Source of the DNA: Macrocystis pyrifera
Lineage: Eukaryota; Sar; Phaeophyceae; Laminariales; Laminariaceae
Length of the DNA stretch: 64,000 bases
Assembly: GCA_031763025.1 (NCBI GenBank)
Contig: JASSKH010000003.1
Location: 8,634,578-8,698,577 of the forward strand
Direction: 5' to 3'
Shown here piece after piece: positions 46,201 through 55,239 of this stretch; the first letter of the stretch is position 1, and every line of letters starts with the position of its first letter. A program made the translations under genes and the position numbers. The notes below the pieces were generated by a model that was not told the origin of the DNA, searched no databases, and saw only the letters and a program-made list of their open reading frames with translations.

Positions 46201-49200
46201 GATTTGAGACCGCGCCGTGGTCCACTGAAGCAAAAAAGGTGGGGAAACAGCCGAACGGTTCATGGTGAAGTAGCACGAGGATGAGGCACGGCTGAGTAGG
46301 CAGCGCCGCGCATCTGCCGTGGGTGGTGCCCAAGGGAATGGGGGGAAGGGGGGGCAACAGGAGGAGTGGAAGGAAACCCGACCAAAGAAAGGAATAGGGG
46401 CAGGGGGGGCAACAGGAGGGGTATACGGGAAACCGCGGTGGACGAAAGTAGCAAGGAGACGGTAGACAGGGTAGCAAGGCACCAGGCCGACTTTTAATAG
46501 TAAGTAAAACACGCCTATGCTACTCGTGCCGCCAATTGCTGCAGCTGGTTCGAATGTGATCTTCCTTTGCCTTTTTTTTTTTTGCGCTGTAATCCTCGGT
46601 GATCATCTTAATAGTTACATTTTTCTATATTTCTTCCTCCTTGTCCTTACGGGAAAAGTCTTGTGGCGTGGGTGGATGACGAGCCTGCCTTGTCTGTTCT
46701 GCATAGCCTCACGCATCCTCTCCGGGGGTGGGGCACGGTTGACTACAGGAGGGTGGAGACGACAGACAGGGTAGCAGGGTACCAGACTGACTACAGTAGT
46801 AGGTAGAACCTGTCTAAGCTACTCGTACCACAAACTGCTGCGACTGCCTGGAGGGTGCTTTTCGTTTTTTTTTTTGTGCTTTGGTTTGCCTGTCATTTCC
46901 CTTGGTTCTTGGCCTTACTCTGTTGATGCTTAGTGGTATTGTTTCTATAGCTCGTTCGGTATTTGTCTGCCAGATCCCCTACGGGCGGGCACGACATTTT
47001 TTTTTTCTTTCTTCTTTTTTATTTCTTTCGATTTGTTCCCTTCGTTTTCTCTTTTAACACCATCAATCATGGCAAAAATATCCGCGTTTTTCGGCGAGAC
47101 AGTCAAAAACACCGTTCGACTCCTCGGAATGCTCCCCGGAGTTTTCCGAGAGCTTTCTGGAACAATTTTCCGTTCCTCCACAGTCCTACTGTAGTTTGAC
47201 TTTTGGAGCAGCCAATCAGTTTTCTTTTGATGGTCAAGATCAATAAAAAAATATTTTTTGTCAGAACTGGGGCCAGAAAAAATGGAGCTTCGAAGATTTT
47301 CGCTGAAAAATCACGATGTCCTTTGAACTGGCAATATGGACGAACAGTCAAACTACGTCTCTGGAGAAACGGAAAACTGTTGAAGAAAGCTCTCGCATAA
47401 CTGTTGATAAGTAAGGGGAGTATCTGCCGGGGTTTTTGACAGTCCCGCCGAGTAAAGCGCGGGTTTTCCCATTTTTAAGGACCCCAAGATCTACCGGCGT
47501 TTTTGACAGTCCCGCCGACAAATCGCGGATTTTCTCATTTTTATAGGCTCTAAGGCCATTTCCTATGGGAGGGTTTTGAAAACCGAAAAAATTACCCGAA
47601 ACTGTGTTTTATACGTGCTTTCACGTTTTTAGACCCGGAGTCCGACCGAATCAGGCTCTCGCTCTTCTCAGAATGCTTGCAGTCTTTTGGGGAGAGGTAT
47701 CTAGATCCGTTTTTCTTTTATCCAGGGGTGTCGTTCGAAATTTTTACGATGTTGTCATTTTCAGACAAAAAAAATCAAAAAGTCATTTTCAGATGTTTGT
47801 CGACGTTTCAGCCGAAAAAAAAAAAATGGCCTCTTTTTCAGATAAATCGCGTCCGGAACTGAATAGAGGAAACTGGAGTGTATGGACAAATTATCTTGAA
47901 GAAACGGCAAATGGCGTTGCTTGCCTCTCGCAAAATGACTGGTGGGACGTCACGAAAAGCGGGCCCGATTCGCCCGTTTCCCTGGTCAAACACGCCTGCG
48001 AAGGTGCTGAAATCTCGATTTCCAGAAACCAAAACCGGTTTGCCATAAGAGATGGCCTAAGAACTGTTTTTTTTGCCGAAAATCCGCGATTTACTCGGCG
48101 GGACTGTCAAAAACACCGGTAGAATCCTCAGGATGCTCCCCTTAGTTTTCCGAGAGCTTTCTTGAGCAGCTTTCCGTTTCTCCAGAGTCGTAGTTTGACT
48201 GTTCGTCCATATTGCCAGTTCTGAGGACATCATGATGACTTTTCATCAAAAATCTTCAAAGATCCATTATTTCTGGCCCTACTTCTGATAAACAACCTTA
48301 TTTATGAGTCCCCAGAGAAAACTGATCAATTGCTCCAAAAAATAAACTATTAATAGGACTCAAGAGAAACAGGAAACCGTTCCGGAAAGCTCTCGGAAAT
48401 CTCCGGGGAGCGTTCTGAGAAGTCTACGGGTGTTTTCGGCCGTCCCGCCGAGTAATTCGGCCAAAAACTCAGTTCCTGGAGCCCAGAAACAACTTTCCAA
48501 AATACAATAAATAGAATGTCTATGTCGTACCTGTCGTATGCGGCACGATGAACATGGTGTGTGTGTTCACATTAATCCGTTCTTTCTACCCGTCGACATC
48601 CAGCACAACCAGTGTCCGTGCCGATTCTTCGACAATCCTAGAGAGATCCTCGTACGAGCTTTGTGGTCACAAAACTACACCACAGCAGAGATGCTATATG
48701 CTGCTGCATTGCAGTTGCTGCACATTGCTGTAAGATTATGGACGTGAACTATGTAGAATCGGCACGGACACCGGTTGTGCTGGATGTCGACGGGTAGAAA
48801 GAACGGTTTGATAACGAGAAGAACACACCAACACACACTGGGTGAAATTATTCAGATGAGGGAGGGTCGTCGAGGTGTCGACCCGTTTGACTGATTGAAA
48901 CGGGAAACGAGATTATTATTACGGGGGACCGCAGTAAAAAGGCCCTACAGTACACACAAAAACCTATATGTTTCCCTCTTTTTACTAACATTATTTGGTC
49001 CTATTTACTATGGTCCCCCGTAAATAGTCGTTGTTCGTGGTGTCGTTGCCGCTCGTTCCGTTCGTTCCGTTCATGCCAAGATGCTATTAATAAGCTTGTT
49101 TTTTAGTTTTCAGGAGTTTGTGTCCCGATTGGAGGTGTGAGAGCATCCATCCGCGCCATATGCATGAATGTGCATAAACAAAATACGTATGTACACGTGG

Positions 49201-52200
49201 GCGGTGGATGGGGGGGGGGGGGGGGGGGGGAAGCCGTACTGATATAACAATAGCTGTCGACGAATGCAGAAACGAAATGGTAGATTGGGTGGCTACTACT
49301 AGGTATCGCATCGGTTCGACTGGCTCGTGATGTCTAGCAGATTTTTGTTTGTTTCTTGTTGAGTTGTTCAATGGAGGGGGGAGGGCGACAACGGCAGTAC
49401 TGACACTTACCCCGCTACTCACGAGAGTAGGAGAGAGGCGGCAAAGGGTGTGGGTAGATTCCCGAATCGATTTTTTAGGTCAGACGGGCACCCATGTTAC
49501 CATCACCTCCTGGAATACGATGTTATCTTTTTTCTCCCTTTTCTCTTGCGTCTTGCTTTCGGCCTTGTCTCTCCCTTTGTTTCCTTTCCCCTCCCCGCTG
49601 TCCTTATGCCGGTGTCTTCCTCTCCTTCGTGTTATTTCGTCCGTGCAGCAGCTATCTGTCCTTTCTGGAGCACGTATGATCATACTCCAATCTCACCGAC
49701 CGCCGGCCAAGCCCGGTCCGCGAGATTTAATCTCACAGCCCGTCTGCGTCTGCCCTGCAAATGAAAAAATTCCGATATTTTAAACCCAACGATTTTCGCG
49801 GGTGGAGCCAACTCTCGCGAGTGGGGCACGGCCAGGTCGGACCGGGCCGACCGCGCCTGGCCCTGCCCGTGATATATTCGAATCACGGGCCGAAGCCTGA
49901 CCCAGCCTGCGAGATTCCAATCTCACCGACCGTCGGCCAAGCCCGGTCAGCGAGATTTCATCTCACAGGCCGTCTGCCCGGTCTGGCCTCTGTAACATTC
50001 TCAGGTCGTTATCGCTTTTGTCTTCGAGCTGCGGCTCCTCCTCCTCGAAATTAGGAGGCCACAACGTTCTCGCTAGCCCGCGCCCAGCGGTGTCTTGGGG
50101 TAGCCGCCCGTTGTCCACAAGCGGCGTACGAAGCAGAGTCTGCAAAGCCCCCATATACCGGCCTTCGGATACCGTTGGTCCGCGTGGGTTGCGTAGTGCC
50201 TTGATCAGGCGTATTTCGAGACACGACAAATGTCGCGAAATGTAGGTTTCCGAGGGACACTCACGTTCGTATGGGTAGTTGAACTCGAGTAACGGAATAG
50301 TTTGAAATTAGGCCGACGTACAAGTTTGCGACGCACGCGTCCAGTCTCCAGTCGGCGTAAGACAGCGGAGACAACGAGCTACGAGCACGTCGGAGCGGAC
50401 GAAGGAGAGAGTTGGTTCTTTCTGTCGCAGCTGGTGGTACCATGGTATCACAACCTTCGCGTGGTAGAAGACAGCGAGACCAATTTGATGGATCGGCTTT
50501 CCCACCCGCCCGCCCTGTCGCTCAACAGAGGGGGGGAATCAGATTGCAACAAATCGGTGAGATTGTTGAGCTGTACGTAGTTGTAGGAGGTAATTAATGT
50601 ACGGAGTGTTGGTGTGATGTTACTTAGCGCCGCAGGGAAGACGCGGGGCATAAGCTGCGGGTCTGCGGGTTAGCCGGTCTCATTAATCTTTGTGGGGTTT
50701 CGTAGTGGGTAAAATTAACGGGGGTCCCACGACGGGTCAAGGGGTTTGGTGGCGGGTTGCTGAATCACTGGCAGATCTTTTTAGCACGTCGGCGAACGTG
50801 ATTGCCTGCAGTAGAAAAAAACTAATCCGAGAATTCTTGAGCTATAACAAATCGTGATATATATATATATATATTTTTAGAGAAAATCTCTTCAAAAAAC
50901 TAGCGTCATGAATAGTGATTTTTTTGTCATGATTCACGACAAAAAAAAAACACGATTCAAGACAAAAATATCACGAATCGTCGTTCTTGTTGTTCGTTAA
51001 GAATGACCCTTACTCTTTTAACAGAGATTTCACACACGGCGCATATTCGAAGTACCTGTGTATGTCTATTACTTAGTATCAAATCGACTTTTTTTCCGGA
51101 ATACTTTACGTTTCTCGTCCGGCCACGGGTCTTCTCTAGCACTCTAGGCAGCGTGGCACACAGGGAACTCGCGTGTAAACCACGGCGCAAATGCGAGCCC
51201 CGGCCGAGGTCCGTGGCGCGCGCTCTGGGCCTCCGAAGTCGCGAACTCTGGCTTATAACTACGGGGAATCATTCCGACGTGCTACGAGAGCCAAGCAGGA
51301 TAATGGAGACCCCACAATTTCAAAGATTTTTGTCTGCTGCTGGCTGCTGCTGTATCACGTCTGATCACACCGATCGTCGAGCTCTTTACAGAGGCAGCCA
51401 CGGCACAGCAACATACGTTCATCAAGCTCTGCCTTATGTGACGGCCACGGATAGCGCATTATTTGTGCGTGCGTGTCTGGGCCGTGATTCCTGCCAATCT
51501 AGGAAGTAGGAACGAACACATTCATAATCTCGAGAAAGGTGCTATTAATTGGATGCTGCGCAGGGGCAGGACGACGATGCGTACGAACTCACACTTCCTC
51601 TGTATTCAAAGGCAACGCGTAGCCACGGTGCGCACTACAACAGCAGCAGCAGCAGCAGCAGCAGCAGTACAACAACAGTGTCCGCATAATATGTTGTGTG
51701 CATTGTTCACCAGATATTGTTCACCAGATCGAGCAATCGAGTGATGCGGGGTCTCGTTTTTTTTTTTTCGGTGCAATAGGTTTGGAAACCTACCGGTGAG
51801 CTGGCAGTCAGCGATAATCTTTCCCGCCCGAGCACGAGAATTTTCTATGCGTTGAAATCTCAATACTTTTGAAATCGCCCGGTTTTGATCAACCCCAGCA
51901 GCAGTAGACGCAGCAGCAGATTTTTTTTTTTTTTTTTTTTTTAATCGTCACTTTTACTTTCCAGCCTATAACTCGTAGGAGGTTTTACCCTCGACGATCT
52001 TCTGGACAAGCCGTGGTCACAGGTGTCGTCCCTTCTCCCCCCGGTACGTGCCTTTATTTTTTGTCGCGCATAGGGTTCAGCATTCCCACTGCCCGTCGAT
52101 TTTCATCGAATGTAGCCAACTCACGCTTTCGCGCTTTCCGCTTATCAATTTGTTATGCAAGAAAAAGTCCTTATGAGCATGCACTCGGTGAGACTTGAAC

Positions 52201-55200
52201 CCACGAAATTGATCTTGACAGGCACGCGGACCACCTACCAAGCCACCGGGGACGCCGGCTATTTACAGCAGCAGCAATACACGTCTGTCGAGCGTCATAT
52301 ATGTTTCAGGCCTTCGACGTACACCGCAGTCCTCACACCGAGCACGTACGTACGTGACCACAAAACTGGCTCCCTCGGCCCGTCTACCTGCTACATGCTG
52401 CTTCTACCTGGCCAATAATAGCAGTAGTAGATGCCCTCAACCATATACAACACGTAGCCTGTACCTTTACAAAATCATCATTAATAGTAGTCGTAGTATT
52501 AATAGTATAGTACCGGGTAGTTTGCAGCGTGCATACTGCTTCTACCTTTTTTTCTACACTACATCTATTTGCGTAGTAGTGGTATTAATAGTGGTGTTCT
52601 TTCTGAGGGACCGCCAGGCCGCTAGGGGAAGGGAGGAAGAAGCCGGAGGAATGCGGCCAATGACATTTTTTTTTTTTTTTTTTTTTCATCATCACTTTTT
52701 ACTTTCCAGCCCACTCGTAGGAGGTTTTACCCTCGACGATCTTCTGGACAAGCCGTGGTCACAGGTGTCGTCCCTTCTCCCCCCCGGTACGTGCCTTTAG
52801 TTTTTATCGCGCATAGGGTTCAGCATTCCCACTGCTCGTCGGTTTTCATCGAATGTACAGCTAACTCACGCTCTCGCGCTTTCCGCTAATCAATTTTATG
52901 CAAGAAAAAGTCCCTATGAGCATGCACTCGGTGAGACTCGAACTCACGAAATTGATCTTGATAGGCTCGCGGACCACCTACCAAGCCACCGGGGACGCCG
53001 GATGGGGATGGAACGTCGATGAGGAATAGATATATTGTACTGGTAGCTAAAATGAAATGTTGTGGGGAAAGGGAATTTGGAAACGACAGGAAGAGAAGTG
53101 TATGAGGGATACTACTGATTTAAGGAAGGATATTTGGTTTATATAGGAACGACATACACGCTATTTTGTCAGAAGGCAAGAATAATAATAATAATGTAAG
53201 ATACCAGGCACGCACTATATAGTCGTGTGATTATATGATAAAAAATAAAATAATAATAATTAACAGGAACAGCAGTATAGTATTAGTAGTCGTGCCCCCA
53301 ACGCATGGTACCGCTTGCATGCATGGCATGTTGTATGGAAGTTTTCGTATTATCGGAGCAGTAGTAGTAGGTATTGTAGTGCAGTATTTATTCACGCTGC
53401 TTCTGCCTGTACTGCATTTACGTACTACTGGTGGTGGTATAGTAACAGCAGTATAGCAGTCATGCCGGTACCGCGTGGTCATTTGACCTCTCTTTTTACT
53501 GCCAGGTACCTGGTATGCATGTACCAGGTATGAGGCTGTCTGTGTATTGTGCAAGCGTTTGGTCAGCAATGGTAATAGTATAGTTATTAATATTAATAGT
53601 AGTCGTAGTACCACTACGGGGGGCCATAGTAAATAGGACCCAATATTGTTGATAAAATAGGTAAATATTAGGTTTTTATGTACACCATAGGTCCTATTAA
53701 CTATGGTCCCCCTTAAATAGTAGTGTACGTACCAGGTAGTACTTGGTAGAGTGCATGCTGCGTCTACCTGTACATCTGCGTAGTAGTCGTAGTGGTGTAT
53801 AGTGATGGTGTAGTATTAATAGTCAGCCCATGGTACCGCGTGCATGTAGTAGTGGGGTAACCACCACAGAACGACTATTAATAGTATTCAGTTCCTGCCG
53901 GCTACTAATATTACTCTTTCCTTCGAGCAATACGCTCACCCATGGCTCCCGTTTCCGCCAAGAACAGCTATCCTGGTGATACCTGTGACTCCCTTTTCGC
54001 CTTACGACGCCCCCGGGATTTCACGTTACCCACATCCCGAAGGGAACCTTGTACCTCGTACGAAATAGTCGTACATATCATACGTACTCGTCGTCAAGGT
54101 ATTACCAGTTATATTAATAGGTTACGAGGACAGCAGCTGCCTGTGCACAACCAGCAGCACTGCGGGAGCAGTACAGCTTCGTGTGTCAAGCAGTACCAGG
54201 TAACGCGCCGTCCTCTCCTCTCTCTTCTTCCTGTATAATAATATCAAAGGAGGATCCCAATGAGACACAAGCAACAGCAGCAGCGCCCCGCGCCGCCGCC
54301 GAATTTATGATTCATAAATCATCATGTACAGCCCATGATATCATGATCTGCACGTCAAAATCCGGCCGATGCCTCGTATCCATGTATTAATATACGATCA
54401 TGATCACATGACACTCTGCCTGGCATCGTCTTGGTCAGCGAAACTGGAATTTATACCGATGTACTGGTATGGCAGCCGGAACAAGTATCAATAGAATTGT
54501 GGGTGGTGGTCTGGCTCGACCAAAAAAACTTGTTCGTCGAAATCTACTTCGGCTCGCTTTGTTGGCGTATTCCTGAGCAGTAAGTTCGGCACACAGCAGC
54601 AAGCAGCAGGAGCATAGGAGAAGAAGGTGGAGGCTGCGTACTGGCGACGGGTATGTCAGTGGTTCATGTAAGCGCAACGTCCGTCAAGAACACCAGCAAA
54701 ACAGATTCAGAACAGAGAGAGGCGCCCACCACAGGCCAAGCAAGCAAAAAAAATTGAAGAGCATGTTCCATACTCGTACGTATACAAGTAAAATACGGCT
54801 CCTCCTGCTGCTGCTGCTGACGGCCTGCTGGGGTGTATCTTGACTAGGTCGTCGAAGCACAGCCAGCCACCCACCATCTAATTACCACCACCCCATCATG
54901 GGCACCCCAACCCATGGCTCATGACACCCGCTCACTTACCTCGTACATGCTGAACATGAAGGCAATCTCGATGGCGTTGAAGCCCAGGTCGGCAGCGTGC
55001 AGCAGCACGATCAATCTCAGAGCTCCGTCTGTGATCGTGAACCCGTTGTACGACAGGGCGGCGGTGTACAGGTTGCGCATCGGCGCCGGTTCCGATTCAG
55101 GAGGAGGAAGAGGAGCTGGAAGAGCAGGCTCCACGCTATCGCCGCTGCTGCTACTGTGTACCGCGCCACCACTCCCTCCTCCGTGCTCGACGTCGCCGAG

Positions 55201-55239
55201 GGCTTTGGGCGCATCCCTACCTCCGTGGCTTGTAATCAT
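32701..55239 (-). CDS. arsJ: ArsJ-type organoarsenical efflux MFS permease, ten exons
   Basis: In bacteria ArsJ exports 1-arseno-3-phosphoglycerate made by a GAPDH acting on arsenate, so the pair confers arsenate resistance. Exons (minus): 55239-54940, 44485-44396, 41524-41390, 39934-39819, 39221-39105, 37011-36818, 35984-35843, 35108-34967, 34426-34331, 33495-32701. They total 2127 bases: 708 codons plus stop, no frame break. Family marks: FTITDGALRLIVLLH near 67-81, NLFGG in exon 2, DLMKLTGKSTPKLV at 176-189, DVNVLSAARFFLFGSRDVWF near 274-293, FAVNSSVHSYLIVSY near 395-409, LGFYYMANAMGRL near 419-431. Start: first ATG, with an in-frame TAG seven codons upstream; Met54 is an alternative closer to bacterial starts. 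Residues 1-53 and 473-708 are extra to the family. The substrate in this host is inferred. Intron 3 is GC-AG; intron 1 is 10.5 kb. Confidence 0.93.
33500..33690. repeat. (GACA)n/(GGCA)n array upstream of exon 10
   Basis: On the sense strand this is CTGT/CTGC, serving as a very long pyrimidine tract ahead of the exon 10 acceptor. Cys/Leu-rich minus frames here are products of the repeat. Confidence 0.85.
34187..34224. repeat. (GATA)n microsatellite
   Basis: About eight GATA units in arsJ intron 9. Confidence 0.9.
34331..34426 (-). CDS. arsJ: arsJ exon 9 (residues 413-444)
   Basis: DKVAMDLGFYYMANAMGRLV and GTLLGGFLYFYT, the strongest ArsJ signature. Acceptor ATCCAG, donor GTGAGT. 96 bases, phase 0. 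Confidence 0.96.
34967..35108 (-). CDS. arsJ: arsJ exon 8 (residues 365-412)
   Basis: LATAFVLVLGLTAFAAMFAV and NSSVHSYLIVSYSNK, a family hallmark. Acceptor ACGCAG, donor GTGACA. Confidence 0.95.
35843..35984 (-). CDS. arsJ: arsJ exon 7 (residues 318-364)
   Basis: GYIVLYGNMQAATTKLYKK corresponds to the YGQIQS region of bacterial ArsJ, followed by YKWAACCSLAPLLTG. The acceptor is CTCGAAG, preceded by C-rich sequence. Phase-matched on both sides (142 bases). Confidence 0.9.
36530..36760. repeat. C-rich block with inverted poly-G-associated motif
   Basis: C runs (including about 22 C near 36638-36660) around GACTACGGCCATGCATTACA and GACTAAGGCAAGCAACAAAC, the inverse of motifs at 1380 and 37125. 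In arsJ intron 6. Confidence 0.65.
36818..37011 (-). CDS. arsJ: arsJ exon 6 (residues 253-317)
   Basis: Cytosolic loop SVAKKMEWGRLFRKGRD, then NVLSAARFFLFGSRDVWFEI, the central signature, and LVGLILA. Donor GTGGGG is unusual but the join to exon 7 (LILAGYIVLYG) is conserved. 194 bases. Confidence 0.94.
37070..37190. repeat. G runs plus poly-G-associated motif
   Basis: G tracts at 37071-37079 and 37099-37118, then TACTCATTTGTTGCTTGCCT and CACGCATCCCTTTCGAGACG. About 60 bases upstream of the arsJ exon 6 acceptor. Relatives: 38462-38561 and 38878-38985 (inverted). Confidence 0.7.
37240..38400 (-). pseudogene. LINE reverse transcriptase fragment in arsJ intron 5
   Basis: The minus strand encodes the 3' half of a non-LTR reverse transcriptase: YARKWRVTANVKKCAVVVCN, YTCLGVEISKDCSWDTHV, PKLEYTGKVWEGN, and later a Cys/His cluster MCPCGKAIESRTHIVGEC. 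It is broken: TGA near 38020 between KLVKQL and TVQMTAAKE, TGA near 37797 in place of an expected Trp, and a frameshift near 37650. The catalytic YxDD part is absent, so it is 5'-truncated. It lies in the same orientation as arsJ. Confidence 0.88.
38462..38561. repeat. G runs plus poly-G-associated motif
   Basis: GGGGGGGGCGGGGGGTGTAC, then TTGTTGCTTGCCTTAGTCAT and a second G run at 38551-38561. Same family as 37070-37190. In arsJ intron 5. Confidence 0.7.
39105..39221 (-). CDS. arsJ: arsJ exon 5 (residues 214-252)
   Basis: GFGHFLGALLVARIGYVNSL and WVLVGICAVFLP: two membrane segments closing the N-terminal half. Acceptor TTCTCAG, donor GTGTGT. Confidence 0.92.
39819..39934 (-). CDS. arsJ: arsJ exon 4 (residues 176-213)
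   Basis: DLMKLTGKSTPKLVTKDG followed by LVAWLTGMKNALK, one of the most conserved stretches of ArsJ. Acceptor TGTGCAG, donor GTGAGC, phase 2. Confidence 0.95.
40122..40151. repeat. (CAA)n trinucleotide run
   Basis: About nine CAA units in arsJ intron 3. Confidence 0.9.
40323..40392 (-). mobile_element. SINE-1 fragment
   Basis: ACAAGTAAGCCGTGGTCACA and CTTCCCTTCTCCCCCC match the body of the SINE at 51921-52258. Head and tail are missing. Confidence 0.6.
40408..40522. mobile_element. MITE-A copy 6
   Basis: TAATACGGGGGCCTTATATC to CCATTTACTATTATGGTCCT. Both ends carry small insertions relative to other copies. Confidence 0.85.
40875..41183 (+). mobile_element. SINE-1 copy 1, tRNA-derived
   Basis: The head matches a tRNA: A box TGGCTTGGTAGG and B box GGTTCAAATCT in GTGGGTTCAAATCTCACC. 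A body of about 210 bases follows (GAAAGCGCGAGAGCGTGAGT, ACACCTGTGACCACGGCTTG, GAGGGTAAAACCTCCTACGA) and an A-rich 3' end. Antisense to arsJ in intron 3. Two full copies lie in intron 1. Confidence 0.9.
41390..41524 (-). CDS. arsJ: arsJ exon 3 (residues 131-175), GC donor
   Basis: Encodes YITAWQALAGVAK after a longer inter-helix stretch (ALTQTESILGDLAEAESG). It ends GTCGCGAAG followed by GCAAGC. Joining to exon 4 gives GVAKDLMKLTGK, matching the family. No GT alternative keeps this join. Confidence 0.91.
41687..41856 (+). mobile_element. Possible further tRNA-like retroposon
   Basis: Begins GCCGGCGCCCCGGGTGGTTA, has GCTGGTGGTTCAAGCAG near the 3' end and ends in a run of about 20 A (41837-41856). 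The A and B boxes are imperfect. Confidence 0.35.
42236..43077 (-). mobile_element. TIR element C copy 2 (about 842 bases)
   Basis: Ends ATGCCAATGGAAACGC and GCGTTTCCATTGTCATAGGT. Inverse of 16869-17714: the matched interior includes CGATCGACAAAACCAACGAC and GGTCACCGTGTTCACACAA. In arsJ intron 2. No transposase. Confidence 0.85.
43099..43440. repeat. Tandem duplication, two units of 170 bases
   Basis: Units start CGATAGCTCAGAAGTTCACG at 43099 and 43269 and end CAATATTCGGAAAAAAA. They differ at only a few bases, so the duplication is recent. Confidence 0.95.
43441..44395. other. arsJ intron 2, rest, nothing recognised
   Basis: A short tRNA B-box-like string GCGAGTTCGAGCCGCC at 43645-43660 precedes a C run. 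No gene seen. Confidence 0.35.
44396..44485 (-). CDS. arsJ: arsJ exon 2 (residues 101-130)
   Basis: VAGVFTNLFGGVAGSRYGLR then CTLLTSLVLQ: end of helix 2, the loop with the MFS-typical Gly-x-x-Gly pattern, and helix 3. Acceptor TTTGCAG, donor GTGCGA. 90 bases, phase 0. Confidence 0.93.
45298..45367. repeat. Short inverted repeat, related to 28245-28305
   Basis: ACTGCAGTTCCGTTTCTGGT...CAAA against TTTGTCCCGGAAACGGGACT...CAGT. In arsJ intron 1. Confidence 0.65.
45700..46180 (+). pseudogene. LINE reverse transcriptase 3' fragment, antisense to arsJ
   Basis: The plus strand encodes LRMAHHQVVLRVIGF, RKLRTDHTTLSSAKALRMTR and CESIETTIRKRRLF, then in a shifted frame VMFGTMPGGESPRPGGQFQD. This is the same C-terminal region as at 21.6-22.1 kb. 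At least one frameshift (near 46030-46065) and no catalytic domain. In arsJ intron 1. Confidence 0.85.
46420..46900. repeat. Diverged direct duplication
   Basis: GACAGGGTAGCA.GG.ACCAG, AATAGTAAGTAAAAC/AGTAGGTAGAACC and CTACTCGT.CC recur at about 46465-46580 and 46765-46880, each followed by CTTTT.TTTTTTT. Confidence 0.65.
47090..48455. mobile_element. Foldback/TIR elements with GACAGTCCCGCCGAGTAA ends
   Basis: TTTTGACAGTCCCGCCGAG occurs at 47440 and 47500; its complement is at 48085-48110 and a variant near 48435-48450. Next to each is an arm of about 110 bases (CTCCCC.GAGTTTTCCGAGAG, GTAGTTTGACTGTTCGTCCA). Arms face each other at 47097-47440 and 48080-48450, so at least two hairpin units or one nested element are present. 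A 172-codon plus frame between them is not recognisable. Confidence 0.7.
48555..48830. mobile_element. Foldback element, 75-base arms
   Basis: Left arm 48555-48628 (CCGTTCTTTCTACCCGTCGA, CATCCAGCACAACCAGTGTC) and right arm 48754-48830 are inverse complements with few mismatches. The spacer is about 125 bases. Confidence 0.85.
48918..49022. mobile_element. MITE-A copy 7
   Basis: ATTACGGGGGACCGCAGTAA to ATTTACTATGGTCCCCCGTA. In arsJ intron 1. Confidence 0.92.
49680..49990. repeat. Direct repeat with CAATCTCACCGACCG
   Basis: About 60 bases (CAATCTCACCGACCG.CGGCC, AAGCCCGGTC.GCGAGATTT, ATCTCACAG) occur at 49689-49745 and 49918-49977. Confidence 0.85.
50000..51600. other. arsJ intron 1 segment, no gene recognised
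   Basis: Includes an (AT)n run at 50859-50874 and short self-complementary AT-rich words at 50900-50980. Frames at 51003-51509 (plus) have no recognisable family. Confidence 0.35.
51921..52258 (-). mobile_element. SINE-1 copy 2
   Basis: T run 51921-51942 (poly-A tail on the minus strand), body, and tRNA-like head ending at GACGCCGG. B box on minus: GGTTCAAGTCT. Same orientation as arsJ, in intron 1. Confidence 0.92.
52666..53001 (-). mobile_element. SINE-1 copy 3
   Basis: T run 52666-52686, then the same body (CGATCTTCTGGACAAGCCGT) and tRNA-like head to 53001. B box on minus GAGTTCGAGTCT is nearer to a functional tRNA than in copy 2. About 90% alike to copy 2. Confidence 0.93.
53614..53715. 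mobile_element. MITE-A copy 8
   Basis: TACGGGGGGCCATAGTAAAT to ATTAACTATGGTCCCCCTTA. Embedded in AGT-rich sequence of arsJ intron 1. Confidence 0.9.
54940..55239 (-). CDS. arsJ: arsJ exon 1 (residues 1-100)
   Basis: A Gly/Ser/Pro/Glu-rich leader of 53 residues is followed by the conserved start of the permease: NGFTITDGALRLIVLLHAAD (helix 1) and IEIAFMFSMYE (helix 2). Donor GTAAGT. 300 bases, phase 0. Confidence 0.93.

Noticed and set aside
47604..48122. 172-codon plus frame
   Set aside because: Lies between foldback arms, has no recognisable motif, and its end is the arm sequence itself.
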